DNA of 64,000 bases from CAYPGT01 sp964512985 (GTDB lineage Bacteria; Cyanobacteriota; Vampirovibrionia; LMEP-6097), in the NCBI GenBank assembly GCA_964512985.1, contig CAZELI010000007.1, forward strand, positions 11,482 to 75,481, read 5' to 3'. This document shows, piece after piece, positions 35,421 through 44,320 of this stretch. How positions within the stretch are numbered: position 1 is the stretch's first letter; each line of letters opens with the position of its first letter. Under the pieces are notes generated by a model. The model saw nothing but the letters and a program-made list of their open reading frames with translations. It ran no database searches and was not told the DNA's origin. Both the position numbers and the translations under genes were made by a program.

Positions 35421-37217
35421 ATGAAGAGATTTGCAAGCTATTTAACTCTTGCTCTTATATTAACTTCGTTTAATGTTACTTTGTCTGTTAAGGCGGCTCA
35501 GGTTTGGGCGGCGGATACTGAAGTAACTAGGTTAATCAATGAAGGTATTACTTATCATAGTAATAGAAATTATTTACTCGCTATTCAATCTTTTAAGAAG
35601 GCTTTGGAATTGGAGCCTACTAATAAACAGATACTTGCTAACTTAAGTATCGCTCATAATAATTACGGTAAGTATCTCGCTGAAAGAACCGATGGTAAAG
35701 GTGCTGCACGTGAATTCAGAACAGCGCTTTATTATAATCCTGACAACAGTGTTGCTAGAGCGAATCTAGAGTTTAAGATGAAAGATCTTGCTGAGTCAAC
35801 TGATGATTACGCTAAAAGAATTGTACAGGCTAAACAAGAAAGATTAGGAGAGAATTTCTTTGCTTCTATAGCAGAGTTAAGAGAGGCTAATCGTCTGAAA
35901 GAGACTGCTGATGCTTACTTAGAGATAGGTACTAATTATCATTTACTCTCACTTAAATCTCCGCAAGATGATGTCTATGTAGCAAGTGCTGTAGATGCGT
36001 TTAATAAAGCTATCACTCTTGCTCCTAATGATGCTAGACCATATATCAAGCTTGGTGACGTGCATGTAGCTATCGGTAAAATTAATCAAGGTATAGATTA
36101 CTATGAGCAAGCTATTAGAAAAGATCCTGATAATAAAGATGCACAGACAGCATTGATCAATGGTTGGCTTGCAGCAATTAGAATAGCACCCTATCTTGCT
36201 AACAATCATGTAGGATTAGGAACTGCCTATCAATTACGTGGTGATTTTATGCAGGCTGAAAGAAGCTTCAGGCGCGCATTAGAGATAGATCCGAATAGTT
36301 TACTTGCGCAGAAGGGGTTATCAAGTTTACAAGAAGATAGAGTTAGAACCCAGGTTAATTTATTCTTGGATAGAGCAGTAGCATTTCAGAAGCAAGGAGA
36401 CTTTGATCAAAGTCTTAGTCACTATATCAAGGCTCTTAATTTAGAACCGACTAATCCTGATATCCACTACAATATAGGAACAGCGTTCCAGGCTAAAGGT
36501 GATCTAGAAAGAGCTGAGAAAGCCTATCTTAAGGCTAGCGAATTGAATCCTAATCATCAGGAAGCTAAACAAGCCTTGGCAAGTTTACATGCTGAAGAGA
36601 AAGAAATGCAAGTAGCCGCAGCGTTCTCTCAGGCTGTGAAGCTTCAGCAAGCTGGTAACTATCCAGAAGCGATTAAAATCTATAACAGAATTGCAGTCGA
36701 TAAACCTGGCGATGATTCGCTGTTTTACAATCTAGCAGTGGCTTATCAAGCAACAGGTGACCTCGATAAGTCGATGGAGAATTATAAGAAAGCATATGCT
36801 ATTAAACCTGATACAAGCTATTCAGAAGCTATGAGATCTGTAGAAATCTCTAAGGCTAATAATCTACTTGCTAAAGCTATAGACTTGCAGGCTAAAGGAT
36901 TAAATACAGAAGCCATTAAGCTCTATGAGCAGGTTGTAGCGTTGGTCCCTGATAATGCCAATGCCTGGTATAACTTAGGCACGGCTCACCAGGCGATGGG
37001 TAACGATGCACGCGCACTTAATGCTTACCAGAAGGCTTATGGTCTAGATGCTACTAACCAAACTGAAGCAATGTTCTTTGCGGCGATGATATTAGAAGAT
37101 CAAAGACAATTAGTGCAAGCGATTAATTTATATGATAAATACCTAAGCATTGCTCCGAAGGGTGACTATGCTTCTGAAGCTACTAGCAGGAAGAACTATA
37201 TTAAGAGTTTCTTGTAG
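35421..37217 (+). CDS. Exported TPR protein
   Basis: About 598 residues from the ATG at 35421 (an upstream ATG overlaps the -10 box). A signal peptide (FASYLTLALILTSFNVTLSV, cut near VKA) is followed by at least ten tetratricopeptide repeats through the whole length, for example FDQSLSHYIKALNLEPTN and LERAEKAYLKASELNPNH. The repeats indicate a scaffold for protein binding in the periplasm or at the outer membrane. The gene is a single transcription unit. No enzymatic domain is seen. Confidence 0.85.
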   Translation: MKRFASYLTLALILTSFNVTLSVKAAQVWAADTEVTRLINEGITYHSNRNYLLAIQSFKKALELEPTNKQILANLSIAHNNYGKYLAERTDGKGAAREFRTALYYNPDNSVARANLEFKMKDLAESTDDYAKRIVQAKQERLGENFFASIAELREANRLKETADAYLEIGTNYHLLSLKSPQDDVYVASAVDAFNKAITLAPNDARPYIKLGDVHVAIGKINQGIDYYEQAIRKDPDNKDAQTALINGWLAAIRIAPYLANNHVGLGTAYQLRGDFMQAERSFRRALEIDPNSLLAQKGLSSLQEDRVRTQVNLFLDRAVAFQKQGDFDQSLSHYIKALNLEPTNPDIHYNIGTAFQAKGDLERAEKAYLKASELNPNHQEAKQALASLHAEEKEMQVAAAFSQAVKLQQAGNYPEAIKIYNRIAVDKPGDDSLFYNLAVAYQATGDLDKSMENYKKAYAIKPDTSYSEAMRSVEISKANNLLAKAIDLQAKGLNTEAIKLYEQVVALVPDNANAWYNLGTAHQAMGNDARALNAYQKAYGLDATNQTEAMFFAAMILEDQRQLVQAINLYDKYLSIAPKGDYASEATSRKNYIKSFL

Positions 37218-37309
37218 ATAATTGCGAGTCCTAGGTATTCCTTTATAGGGCTGCGGTTTATATCTATACCTTTATGGGGGAATTGATTGATCTTATGCCG
37301 TTATAAGGG

Positions 37310-37315
37310 TATAAT
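37310..37315 (+). promoter_or_regulatory. -10 box (TATAAT), leaderless promoter
   Basis: It ends exactly 6 nt before the ATG at 37322; no Shine-Dalgarno sequence is present. Confidence 0.65.
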
Positions 37316-37321
37316 ATTGTT

Positions 37322-38671
37322 ATGGCTAAAACTAAGGAAATCGATAATCAAGAAATTCTCCATATTATAGAGCTTGCTCAAAAACGGATAAAAGAATCTA
37401 AATTCATGTCTAGATCGTATATCAATGAGTTATTCGGTATGGTAATGAGTAAACCGATTAAGATCGTCACAGGTTTTAGGCGATGTGGTAAATCCACCAT
37501 CGTCAGGGCTGTATGTCAAAAATTAATTAGAAAAAAAGAATATAATCTAAATGACATTTTATATTTAAATTTTGAAGATTTACAACTTATTAAATATCAC
37601 AATGCTGAGAAAGTGCAAAAAATTACTAGGTTTTTTTTGGAGCAGAATAAAAATAAAAAATTATTAGTTTTTGATGAAATTCAACTGGTAAAAAACTGGG
37701 ATAAATTACTTAGAACTATTTATGAATTTGAGAACCAAGCCAATATAATTATTACTGGTTCAAATTCCGAGTTGCTTTCAAGTGAACTGGGATCTAATTT
37801 GGCAGGTAGATTTATATCACTGGAAGTCCAACCTTTTTCCTTTAAAGAATTTCTTCTGTATAAAAATATTGAGATTACAAATCAACGAGAGTATGAGAAA
37901 CGTGAAGATGAAATTAAAGATCATTTTTATGAGTATGTTCGTTTTGGTGGATTGCCAGAAATCTTTTCTATTACTAGTGATGACGCTAAAAGGTCATATT
38001 TAGAGGGTTTAATTAGCAAGGTAATTTTAGATGATGTTGTAGAGCGTTTTAATGTTAGAAATGCATCAGTAATTGAGAAAATATTAGTCTATCTTTTTGT
38101 AAATATTGGCAATGTGATTTCTTTTGTAAAAATCGAAAAGTATCTTAAGCAATTAGGTTATAAAATTAAATTAGCAACGATTATTGATTATGTATCTTAT
38201 TTGCAAAAAACTTTTGCTATCTCTGAGCTTTTAAGATTCAGCTGGAAAAGTCAAAGAGTGTTTGATAATTCTAAGAAATATTATAGTGTAGATGTTGCGC
38301 TAAGCTATCTGTATCATGATTTAGGCAATAATTTTAGTAAGCGTCTTGAAAACTTAGTCTACTTGAAACTTAAAAGAGATAAACGCTTTACTAGTATCTA
38401 TTATGGTTATGATGAATCAGAAATTGATTTTATTAGTTTAAATAGAAGGGAGAATCTTTTTGAGAAATATCAAGTAACCCAAGAGTTAAATGAAAAAAAT
38501 AGAGATAGAGAATTTGATCCTTTAGTTTACTCTGATCCATATACTAAAAATTCTGTGAATCATTTATTAGTCATGAATGATACTGATCGTACTATTGAGG
38601 AGAACATACCTGGAGCTTCAGTTATAATCCAACAAAAAAATCTAATTACTTGGTTATTAGATATTAACTAG
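37322..38671 (+). CDS. AAA ATPase of the AAA_14/DUF4143 type
   Basis: 449 residues. Walker A is GFRRCGKS (51-58) and Walker B KLLVFDEIQLV about 114-124. The C-terminal DUF4143-like half (IEKYLKQLGYKIKLATIIDY, then LENLVYLKLKRD, YYGYDESEIDFISLNRREN) resembles a nuclease fold with E-x-D. It is distinct in sequence from the members at 18269 and 32320. Codon usage is slightly more A-rich than in its neighbours, which could reflect transfer. It lies just before tRNA-Ala. Confidence 0.83.
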   Translation: MAKTKEIDNQEILHIIELAQKRIKESKFMSRSYINELFGMVMSKPIKIVTGFRRCGKSTIVRAVCQKLIRKKEYNLNDILYLNFEDLQLIKYHNAEKVQKITRFFLEQNKNKKLLVFDEIQLVKNWDKLLRTIYEFENQANIIITGSNSELLSSELGSNLAGRFISLEVQPFSFKEFLLYKNIEITNQREYEKREDEIKDHFYEYVRFGGLPEIFSITSDDAKRSYLEGLISKVILDDVVERFNVRNASVIEKILVYLFVNIGNVISFVKIEKYLKQLGYKIKLATIIDYVSYLQKTFAISELLRFSWKSQRVFDNSKKYYSVDVALSYLYHDLGNNFSKRLENLVYLKLKRDKRFTSIYYGYDESEIDFISLNRRENLFEKYQVTQELNEKNRDREFDPLVYSDPYTKNSVNHLLVMNDTDRTIEENIPGASVIIQQKNLITWLLDIN

Positions 38672-38766
38672 CAGAATGAATGGGTAATACTTATTCGTGG
38701 AAAATTAAATCTTTAGCTTTTTCAAGATTTATCAAGTCTAAGGTATGTTAGTATTTTTCTGTTCTT

Positions 38767-38842
38767 GGGCTCGTAGCTTAGTTGGTAGAGCGCCTCGCTT
38801 GCACCGAGGAGGTCGGGGGTTCAAATCCCTCCGGGTCCACCA
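38767..38842 (+). tRNA. tRNA-Ala (UGC)
   Basis: A 76-nt cloverleaf with acceptor GGGCTCG pairing with CGGGTCC (including G-U pairs), D-arm TAGCTTAGTTGGTAGAGC, anticodon stem CCTCG/CGAGG with loop CTTGCAC (anticodon TGC), T-arm GGGGGTTCAAATCCCTC, discriminator A and an encoded CCA end. Confidence 0.95.
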
Positions 38843-38848
38843 CTATCA

Positions 38849-38894
38849 CAAATTAAAACACCCTCCCCATAAAAGGGGAGGGTGTTTTAATTTG
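38849..38894. terminator. Perfect 20-bp hairpin after tRNA-Ala
   Basis: Arms of 20 nt match without mismatch around an ATAAAA loop (core ACACCCTCCCC/GGGGAGGGTGT). The 3' arm ends in TTTTAATTTG. It is a strong intrinsic terminator for the tRNA transcript. Confidence 0.9.
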
Positions 38895-38906
38895 TATGGG
38901 GCGAAT

Positions 38907-38917
38907 CTCCGGGTCCA
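38907..38917 (+). repeat. Partial copy of the tRNA-Ala 3' end
   Basis: CTCCGGGTCCA repeats positions 38829-38839 of the tRNA, and the preceding GGGGCGAAT resembles a T-arm. It could be the remnant of a second tRNA or an attachment-site duplication. Confidence 0.4.
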
Positions 38918-38961
38918 TTTGCTAAAATCATTAAAATTGAGTTTTGAAAAAGGAGTCCAAT

Positions 38962-40020
38962 ATGAAAAAGATCTCTCTAGTCCTAGTTTTAAGTTTCTTG
39001 TTTTGTTTAAGTAGTTACTCTGTCAATGCCAAAGTTATAGTGAGTACTGGCGGTAGTAGTGATGGAGAGTCTTTAGTCTCAGAGAAGGGTCCTAAGGGTG
39101 TTAATAAACTTGCTCTCACTACGGCGAAAGGCGGAAGTATTGCAACTGCTACAGCCAGATCAATCTTTACTAAGAAGAAAATCACTCATGGTAATAAGGT
39201 AGTTTCAGCTGGTACTGCGGGTGATGGAGAGTTTACTCACGTCAATGCTAACTCTAGTTTCGCTGGTATAGCTACGTTTATCTCTGATGACGGTAATCCA
39301 GTAGAAGACTTCACTATAGATCTAGGTTTAAACGGAACTCTCAGATGTAAAACTCCTGATCCAGAGATCCCTGCATTCTTCTCACTTGCACAAATGTCTG
39401 CAGATGTAATTGTTGATGGAGATTTAGATTTCTCTGGAACTGCTACTCAAGATGGTTCTGGACCTTTTAGCGCATCTGGAAATATTTCTACTGGGGATTT
39501 TACGACTGGAACTAATACTGCTTCTATTCATAAAACATTCCCTATTAATTTAGGTACGCTTACTGATGGACAGAAGCTTGCGTTCTTCTTTGCAGGATCT
39601 ACCCTCGTGTCTTATGGGGCAGATGTGCCGATTACTTATTGTTCAGCAGATTTCTTTAACACTGATACTTTCCAGGCAGCTAAGAAACAAGGCGGCAAGC
39701 TTACTATAGCGGCAGGTAAGATTGTTACAGTTGAGTTTGTAGATGATGTTCTTTCTATCGAAAGTTCTGATAGCAGTTTATTAAGTGGTATCTCTACTCT
39801 TAGAGTGGTTATTGCTACAGGTGGTGGAGTGTTCGAAGCTAGTGCTGGAGCGGTTGGTGATATCGATGAAGATGGTATTAGTGATGTGATAGTCACTGCT
39901 ACTAATCAAGTTTCTATGATTAGTGCCCTAAACATTAGTTCTAACAATACAGCGTTTGTATTTGGAGCTACTACTACTGGAGAAGCATTCTCTGGTACTG
40001 TAGATCTGAGTGCTGACTAG
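38962..40020 (+). CDS. Exported protein of unknown function
   Basis: 352 residues from the ATG at 38962, which has an AAAGGAG site at 38949-38955; the longer frame from a TTG at 38944 overlaps that site. The signal peptide is MKKISLVLVLSFLFCLSSYS with a cut near VNA. The mature protein is beta-rich, low in charge and Gly/Thr/Ser-rich. A motif DIDEDGISDVIV (near residue 300) resembles calcium-binding FG-GAP/dockerin-type loops. It may be a surface or secreted protein. The family is not recognised. Confidence 0.7.
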   Translation: MKKISLVLVLSFLFCLSSYSVNAKVIVSTGGSSDGESLVSEKGPKGVNKLALTTAKGGSIATATARSIFTKKKITHGNKVVSAGTAGDGEFTHVNANSSFAGIATFISDDGNPVEDFTIDLGLNGTLRCKTPDPEIPAFFSLAQMSADVIVDGDLDFSGTATQDGSGPFSASGNISTGDFTTGTNTASIHKTFPINLGTLTDGQKLAFFFAGSTLVSYGADVPITYCSADFFNTDTFQAAKKQGGKLTIAAGKIVTVEFVDDVLSIESSDSSLLSGISTLRVVIATGGGVFEASAGAVGDIDEDGISDVIVTATNQVSMISALNISSNNTAFVFGATTTGEAFSGTVDLSAD

Positions 40021-40044
40021 AGTTTTCAAGAATTTGTTAGATAC

Positions 40045-40073
40045 TTGGAAGCTCTTAAGATTTTTGCTATAAT
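40045..40073 (+). promoter_or_regulatory. Classical promoter (TTGGAA-N17-TATAAT)
   Basis: -35 TTGGAA at 40045-40050 and -10 TATAAT at 40068-40073 with a 17-nt spacer. The transcript has a leader of about 30 nt with an AAGGAGG site before the ATG at 40108. Confidence 0.65.
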
Positions 40074-40107
40074 TAGGCTTTGTAATAAATAACAAGGAGG
40101 TTATATT

Positions 40108-40653
40108 ATGGGAGTAAAATCAACAAATTCTACAGTGCATATGGGAACAGGTCAATCCTCTGTTTCTCTGTCTATTCCAGAAACTACTGATAAGAAGCCA
40201 TTTGTATTGCAAATGAATTCTTGGGAAAGTAAATTCTCAAGTGCTGCTCGCCGGAAGATATCAGTTAGTTCCATGTTACAAGAGGGTGGAGATCTAGTAT
40301 ATGGTATGGAAGCAAAAGTGCGTCAAGTAATAAATGATAAAGACCCGTCACCCCATTCTCGTGAGGACTTAGTTGATATTGCAAGACAAGTTGAAACAGG
40401 CGTAATTGAGGGATCAGATCGTATTAATGCTGACCTCGATGCTCCAAATGGAATAGCTCAACCTACCAAGCTTGATCATATATCTTCTGATGTAGTTCAG
40501 AGATTATGTGAGCGGCCTTTGGCTTATGTATTCAGAGTCATCCAAAGAGCTAGAAAAGGAATTGAAAGCAATGCAAGCCAGACTGAGGGAGCTATTGGTT
40601 ATATGAATCGTGTTTTTAATAAAATCCAAAAATTAACTGCACCTAGGTCATAA
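40108..40653 (+). CDS. Hypothetical protein (181 aa)
   Basis: The start is firmly supported by AAGGAGG 10 nt upstream and a classical promoter. The product is hydrophilic and mixed, Ser/Thr-rich at the N-terminus (MGVKSTNSTVHMGTGQSSVS) and helical later. It has no signal peptide, membrane helix or recognised motif. It stands alone, convergent with the next gene. Confidence 0.6.
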   Translation: MGVKSTNSTVHMGTGQSSVSLSIPETTDKKPFVLQMNSWESKFSSAARRKISVSSMLQEGGDLVYGMEAKVRQVINDKDPSPHSREDLVDIARQVETGVIEGSDRINADLDAPNGIAQPTKLDHISSDVVQRLCERPLAYVFRVIQRARKGIESNASQTEGAIGYMNRVFNKIQKLTAPRS

Positions 40654-40668
40654 TTTCTAATTCTTAGG

Positions 40669-41415
40669 TTATTTCTTCTTATAACCAAACCAAGTTCTGT
40701 CGTTTTTAGACTCTGGTGGGTACTTGTCTAGAAGCAGGTCTACGACGTCTTGCATCTTGCCATCAGCAGGAACCCACTTCTCCAAGTCAGGGAAGTCGAG
40801 CTTGCAGTTATCGCATTTCTTACCTTCGTAGAAGCGAATAGGACACCAGAAAGATTCTACGTTACGCAGCATCTCGCCAGCGAGGGCATAGAGACCCGTC
40901 ATCCAATCACAATAAAGACACCAGACCATATCATGACCTACTAGTCCGTCAAATTTATAACGTGAGACATTGATCCAGTCAGAAGCCTTATATTTAGGGA
41001 ATCTCAGGGTCCAGCGAAGTAATGGATAAATAATTATTTGCCCAGCTCTGATAGAAAGAAACACTGGTAAAGCTAGCAAGCAGAAAAACAATGCTAAATG
41101 ATTTCTTACAAAGCCTACTATCTTGTTTAGAGTTTTGTGTAGTTTAGGTCCTTCGTACTTGTGAATAAATCTTTCGTGGATAAAATTGAAACTATATAAT
41201 ACAGCAAGCTCACCAACTAGAGTATAAAAGCTACCTGTCCAACCATAATATTGATAACCAATAACCCAAGGAATAAAAGTGAATATTGAAATCGCTACAT
41301 CGAGTCCTGGTGCTTTACAAAACCAGTCATTGTATTTCATGGTGACTGAGAAGAGAATAATAAAAAAATACAAGCAGACTATCGTCGTCGAAACGGTTAA
41401 TAAAAAAGGACTCAT
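40669..41415 (-). CDS. Membrane protein with a conserved-looking cysteine cluster
   Basis: 248 residues. Four or five hydrophobic helices lie in residues 4-135 (for example 4-25, 40-60, 108-128). The C-terminal cytoplasmic or periplasmic part has WCLYCDW (C166, C169), then C191 (FWCPIRF) and CDNC (C201, C204). This spacing suggests a metal or Fe-S site. Although its family is not named here, the WCxYCDW...FWCPIRF arrangement looks conserved rather than random. It is divergent from the decarboxylase operon (23 nt between starts). Confidence 0.65.
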   Translation of the reverse strand: MSPFLLTVSTTIVCLYFFIILFSVTMKYNDWFCKAPGLDVAISIFTFIPWVIGYQYYGWTGSFYTLVGELAVLYSFNFIHERFIHKYEGPKLHKTLNKIVGFVRNHLALFFCLLALPVFLSIRAGQIIIYPLLRWTLRFPKYKASDWINVSRYKFDGLVGHDMVWCLYCDWMTGLYALAGEMLRNVESFWCPIRFYEGKKCDNCKLDFPDLEKWVPADGKMQDVVDLLLDKYPPESKNDRTWFGYKKK

Positions 41416-41428
41416 AAGTTAATGGTAC

Positions 41429-41434
41429 TATAAT
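41429..41434 (+). promoter_or_regulatory. -10 box (TATAAT) of the six-gene operon
   Basis: It ends 4 nt before the GTG at 41439; there is no Shine-Dalgarno sequence. The start of transcription would lie at or just inside the start codon. Confidence 0.5.
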
Positions 41435-41438
41435 TCTT

Positions 41439-42578
41439 GTGACTGAGATAAGTTTTAACACAGAAGCTACAGCTAAATTGGTGAGAGAGCGGTTTCACCC
41501 TAAAACGATTCAACTTAAACGTCTAGAGGGTTTAACTAAGCTACCTGATATTTTAGTAATCAGTGATCTTGATGGTTCTAAGTGGGGAAAGTTTACTGAC
41601 GGACTTAGGTCTAATTATCATACTGAGCAGAATCGCAGGAATGCAGAGGCTTTTAATTGTTATTCAGATAGATTCTTAGTTGCAGATGTTACTGGTCAAG
41701 ATGTGAGAATGACCAGGCATCTATTAGATGTCTATAGAGGCTTTGAGTTATTAGATTTCTTAGCCAATGACAGTGGGTTAGATCTGCGTGTTAATGAATC
41801 TTCTTTATCTCCGCATGAATTTTTAGAGAACCTGAATCCAGCTGAATCTTATAATTCTTATACTGATTGGGAAAAATTTATTAGTGGTTTCTTTGATAAA
41901 GAGAAATTTTATGAACTAATGCAATTAGTTTTAGTAGAGAATGGATTCCAGGAAATATTGCTTAATGATAGTGAGAGACTGGCTTATATTTATCCGAATT
42001 GCCATAGGCTTTATAGATCTAGTGCATATCCTCATATAGATGTATCTATTAGCCCTGGTGAAATGAGTTTGGTAACTATAGAAACTAGGAAGAATTATGT
42101 TCTAGAGGAAGCAGAGTTTTTAGTGAGAGATTTATGTAATAGGCTGCTGAAGCAGATTTCCATTAGCCTATCAGGACAAGAATCAGAGAGAATTATGTAT
42201 CAAGTGGGCTTGGGTGAGAACTTTGGTTATGCTTTTTTCACTCATGCTGATGATGATAAGCAAATCTCTAAAGCAACTATTCCCTTTGCAATTCTCAAAA
42301 TTCTAGCTCCTGAAGTAGTGAATGCTCTTAAGGCTATAGTTTGTATTGGCGATGGAGCTAATGATAGACATTTGGGTTTACTTGAAGTTCCTAGATTAGG
42401 CGCTGAACCTTTACCTGTTTATCGTCTTATTTCTGGACAGGAATTATATAATGCAAATCCTGCTTGGTTAAATATAACTGCAGCTAAGCTAGAATTAGCT
42501 AGAGATAGAGGTGATATCGCTGAGGCTTTACACAGGGTCGTTAGATTAATAGATAAAGGGAATAATATTAGTAAATGA
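41439..42578 (+). CDS. HAD-superfamily phosphatase (sucrose-phosphatase-like)
   Basis: 379 residues. HAD motif I ISDLDGS lies near residues 40-46, a lysine motif SKATIPFAIL near 276 and motif IV GDGANDRHLG near 305. The C2-type cap between them, about 200 residues, and the overall size are like Cof/sucrose-phosphate phosphatases. The first Asp of DxD is followed by Leu-Asp as expected. It is the first gene of the six-gene operon and overlaps the decarboxylase start (ATGA). The substrate is unknown. Confidence 0.78.
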   Translation: MTEISFNTEATAKLVRERFHPKTIQLKRLEGLTKLPDILVISDLDGSKWGKFTDGLRSNYHTEQNRRNAEAFNCYSDRFLVADVTGQDVRMTRHLLDVYRGFELLDFLANDSGLDLRVNESSLSPHEFLENLNPAESYNSYTDWEKFISGFFDKEKFYELMQLVLVENGFQEILLNDSERLAYIYPNCHRLYRSSAYPHIDVSISPGEMSLVTIETRKNYVLEEAEFLVRDLCNRLLKQISISLSGQESERIMYQVGLGENFGYAFFTHADDDKQISKATIPFAILKILAPEVVNALKAIVCIGDGANDRHLGLLEVPRLGAEPLPVYRLISGQELYNANPAWLNITAAKLELARDRGDIAEALHRVVRLIDKGNNISK

Positions 42579-44317
42579 CTTTAGATTCGTTGAGCTTGAA
42601 TGGTGATTTCTCTCTTGATCCAAAGTATCAAGAGAAGCTAGATGTTATAGAAACAGGGGGATTAAACGGTGAGGTTATAGATCGCACTGAACATTTCAAG
42701 AATTTTTTTCCGAGTTTAGAGGATTTCTTGCGTAGAGCGGTAGAGTATTCACGTAACCCTAATAAAACTGTGAACATGAATTACCTAGACTATGGAATCC
42801 ATGTGCCGCAGGAATTAGGTGTAGAGCAAGAAGCGATAGAGTATATTCTTCCTTTCTATAATTCTATAGATAGTAGATCAGGATTGGATTGGCGTAATGT
42901 TATGCCGATTACTTTATTACCTGCTGTGCTTGGCGCTCTAGGAGCAGTTCTTATTAATCCTAACTTAGTGACTAGTAAGTATGGTAAGCGTGCTAATGAA
43001 CTTGAAGTAAGAGTCGTTAAGTCACTGGCTAAAATTCTTGGGTTTAAGGATATCTCTAAAGTAGGAGGACTCTCCCTAGAAGGTGGCACTAAGGGCAATA
43101 TGTACGGTTATATCTTCGGTCTCCGGAAGGCTTTCCCGCAAGTAAAGGAAGATGGGCTAATGGGCATTAAAGAAAAATTCTTGTTTATTAATTCACAAGC
43201 TGGACACTTCTCTAACTTCACTAATCTTGCTGCTATCGGTGTAGGCAGAAGAAATTCCATTCGTATTCCTTCTAATAGTGATAGTTGCATTAACACAGCT
43301 AAACTAAAAGAAACTCTGGAGAATTGCTATCTGCATGGAATCATAGTTCCAACTATTCTGATCACTGTAGGTACTACTGATGCTTGCGCCATAGATGATG
43401 TGAAAGCTGTTCGTGAAATTATAGATGAAGTATCTGCTAAATATCCAACTATGCACAAGCCCCATCTTCATATAGATGCAGCTATAGGTTGGGCAATGAG
43501 TTTCTTTAATGATTACGATGTTAAGGCTAATAATTTACACTTCTCGGAATCCTTTATAGATAAGCTTCCTATGATCCAGGATAAATGTAGATCTTTATAT
43601 CTTGCTGATTCTATAACTATTGATGTGCATAAGACAGGCTTTGCCCCTTATAGTTCGAGCTTCTTGATAGTAAAGAATCAGGATGACTTCGAGTATTTAA
43701 TGTGGGATGCTAAAGAGTTTAAATATTTTGATCCAAGTGAAGCAAAGATAGCTCCTGTACAATATTCATTAGAGTGTACTCGCAGTGCTATTGGTATCTA
43801 TGCAACCTGCATGGCATTTAACACTTTAGGTATAGAAGGCTATCAAACGCTCTTAGCAGCTGGATTACAATACTCCGACAAATTAAAACAAAAATTTATG
43901 AGCTTTAATAATATTGGTGTAATTAATCAATCACTAGGTTTCACTACTTTGTTTAGGCCTTATCCTAGCTTTGTGAAAGATGCAGAGACGCTCCTTATAC
44001 GTGAGATTACCGATCCAGAGTTTAATTTAGAGTCTAGAAGATTGTCACAGTTCGTTGAGGATTTCTTTAAGTTTTGGGAATTGCACAAGAAGCCTGATAC
44101 ACCACTCTTGGATCTGGTGAAGGCTGCTGCTTGGGCTCAATATGATGATCATAGTTATGAACTTTGTGCTTGGAAGGCTTATTTACTTAATCCACGTGCT
44201 GGTCAATATCTGAAACGCTTTGTAGATGAGTTTGTGGCACTCAGAGATGAATATGAAAGACAATTACCAGAAGTATATCTAAATGAGCTTAGAGCGATTT
44301 GCTCTGTTAAAATATAG
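42575..44317 (+). CDS. Group II PLP-dependent decarboxylase
   Basis: 580 residues. PLP-binding features: GGTKGNMYG (about residue 172), HIDAAIGWAM (about 298) with the Asp that holds the pyridine nitrogen, and the Schiff-base lysine K353 in TIDVHKTGFAPYSS. The family includes glutamate, tyrosine, aromatic amino acid and 2,4-diaminobutyrate decarboxylases. The substrate cannot be read from the sequence, but spermidine synthase downstream suggests an amino acid giving a diamine. The gene lies 3 nt before the transporter gene. Confidence 0.85.
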   Translation: MTLDSLSLNGDFSLDPKYQEKLDVIETGGLNGEVIDRTEHFKNFFPSLEDFLRRAVEYSRNPNKTVNMNYLDYGIHVPQELGVEQEAIEYILPFYNSIDSRSGLDWRNVMPITLLPAVLGALGAVLINPNLVTSKYGKRANELEVRVVKSLAKILGFKDISKVGGLSLEGGTKGNMYGYIFGLRKAFPQVKEDGLMGIKEKFLFINSQAGHFSNFTNLAAIGVGRRNSIRIPSNSDSCINTAKLKETLENCYLHGIIVPTILITVGTTDACAIDDVKAVREIIDEVSAKYPTMHKPHLHIDAAIGWAMSFFNDYDVKANNLHFSESFIDKLPMIQDKCRSLYLADSITIDVHKTGFAPYSSSFLIVKNQDDFEYLMWDAKEFKYFDPSEAKIAPVQYSLECTRSAIGIYATCMAFNTLGIEGYQTLLAAGLQYSDKLKQKFMSFNNIGVINQSLGFTTLFRPYPSFVKDAETLLIREITDPEFNLESRRLSQFVEDFFKFWELHKKPDTPLLDLVKAAAWAQYDDHSYELCAWKAYLLNPRAGQYLKRFVDEFVALRDEYERQLPEVYLNELRAICSVKI

Positions 44318-44320
44318 CTG

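Noticed and set aside
38745..39014. An 89-codon ORF covering the tRNA-Ala region
   Set aside because: It lies over the tRNA and its terminator hairpin, and its codons are determined by those structures. It is not a protein gene.
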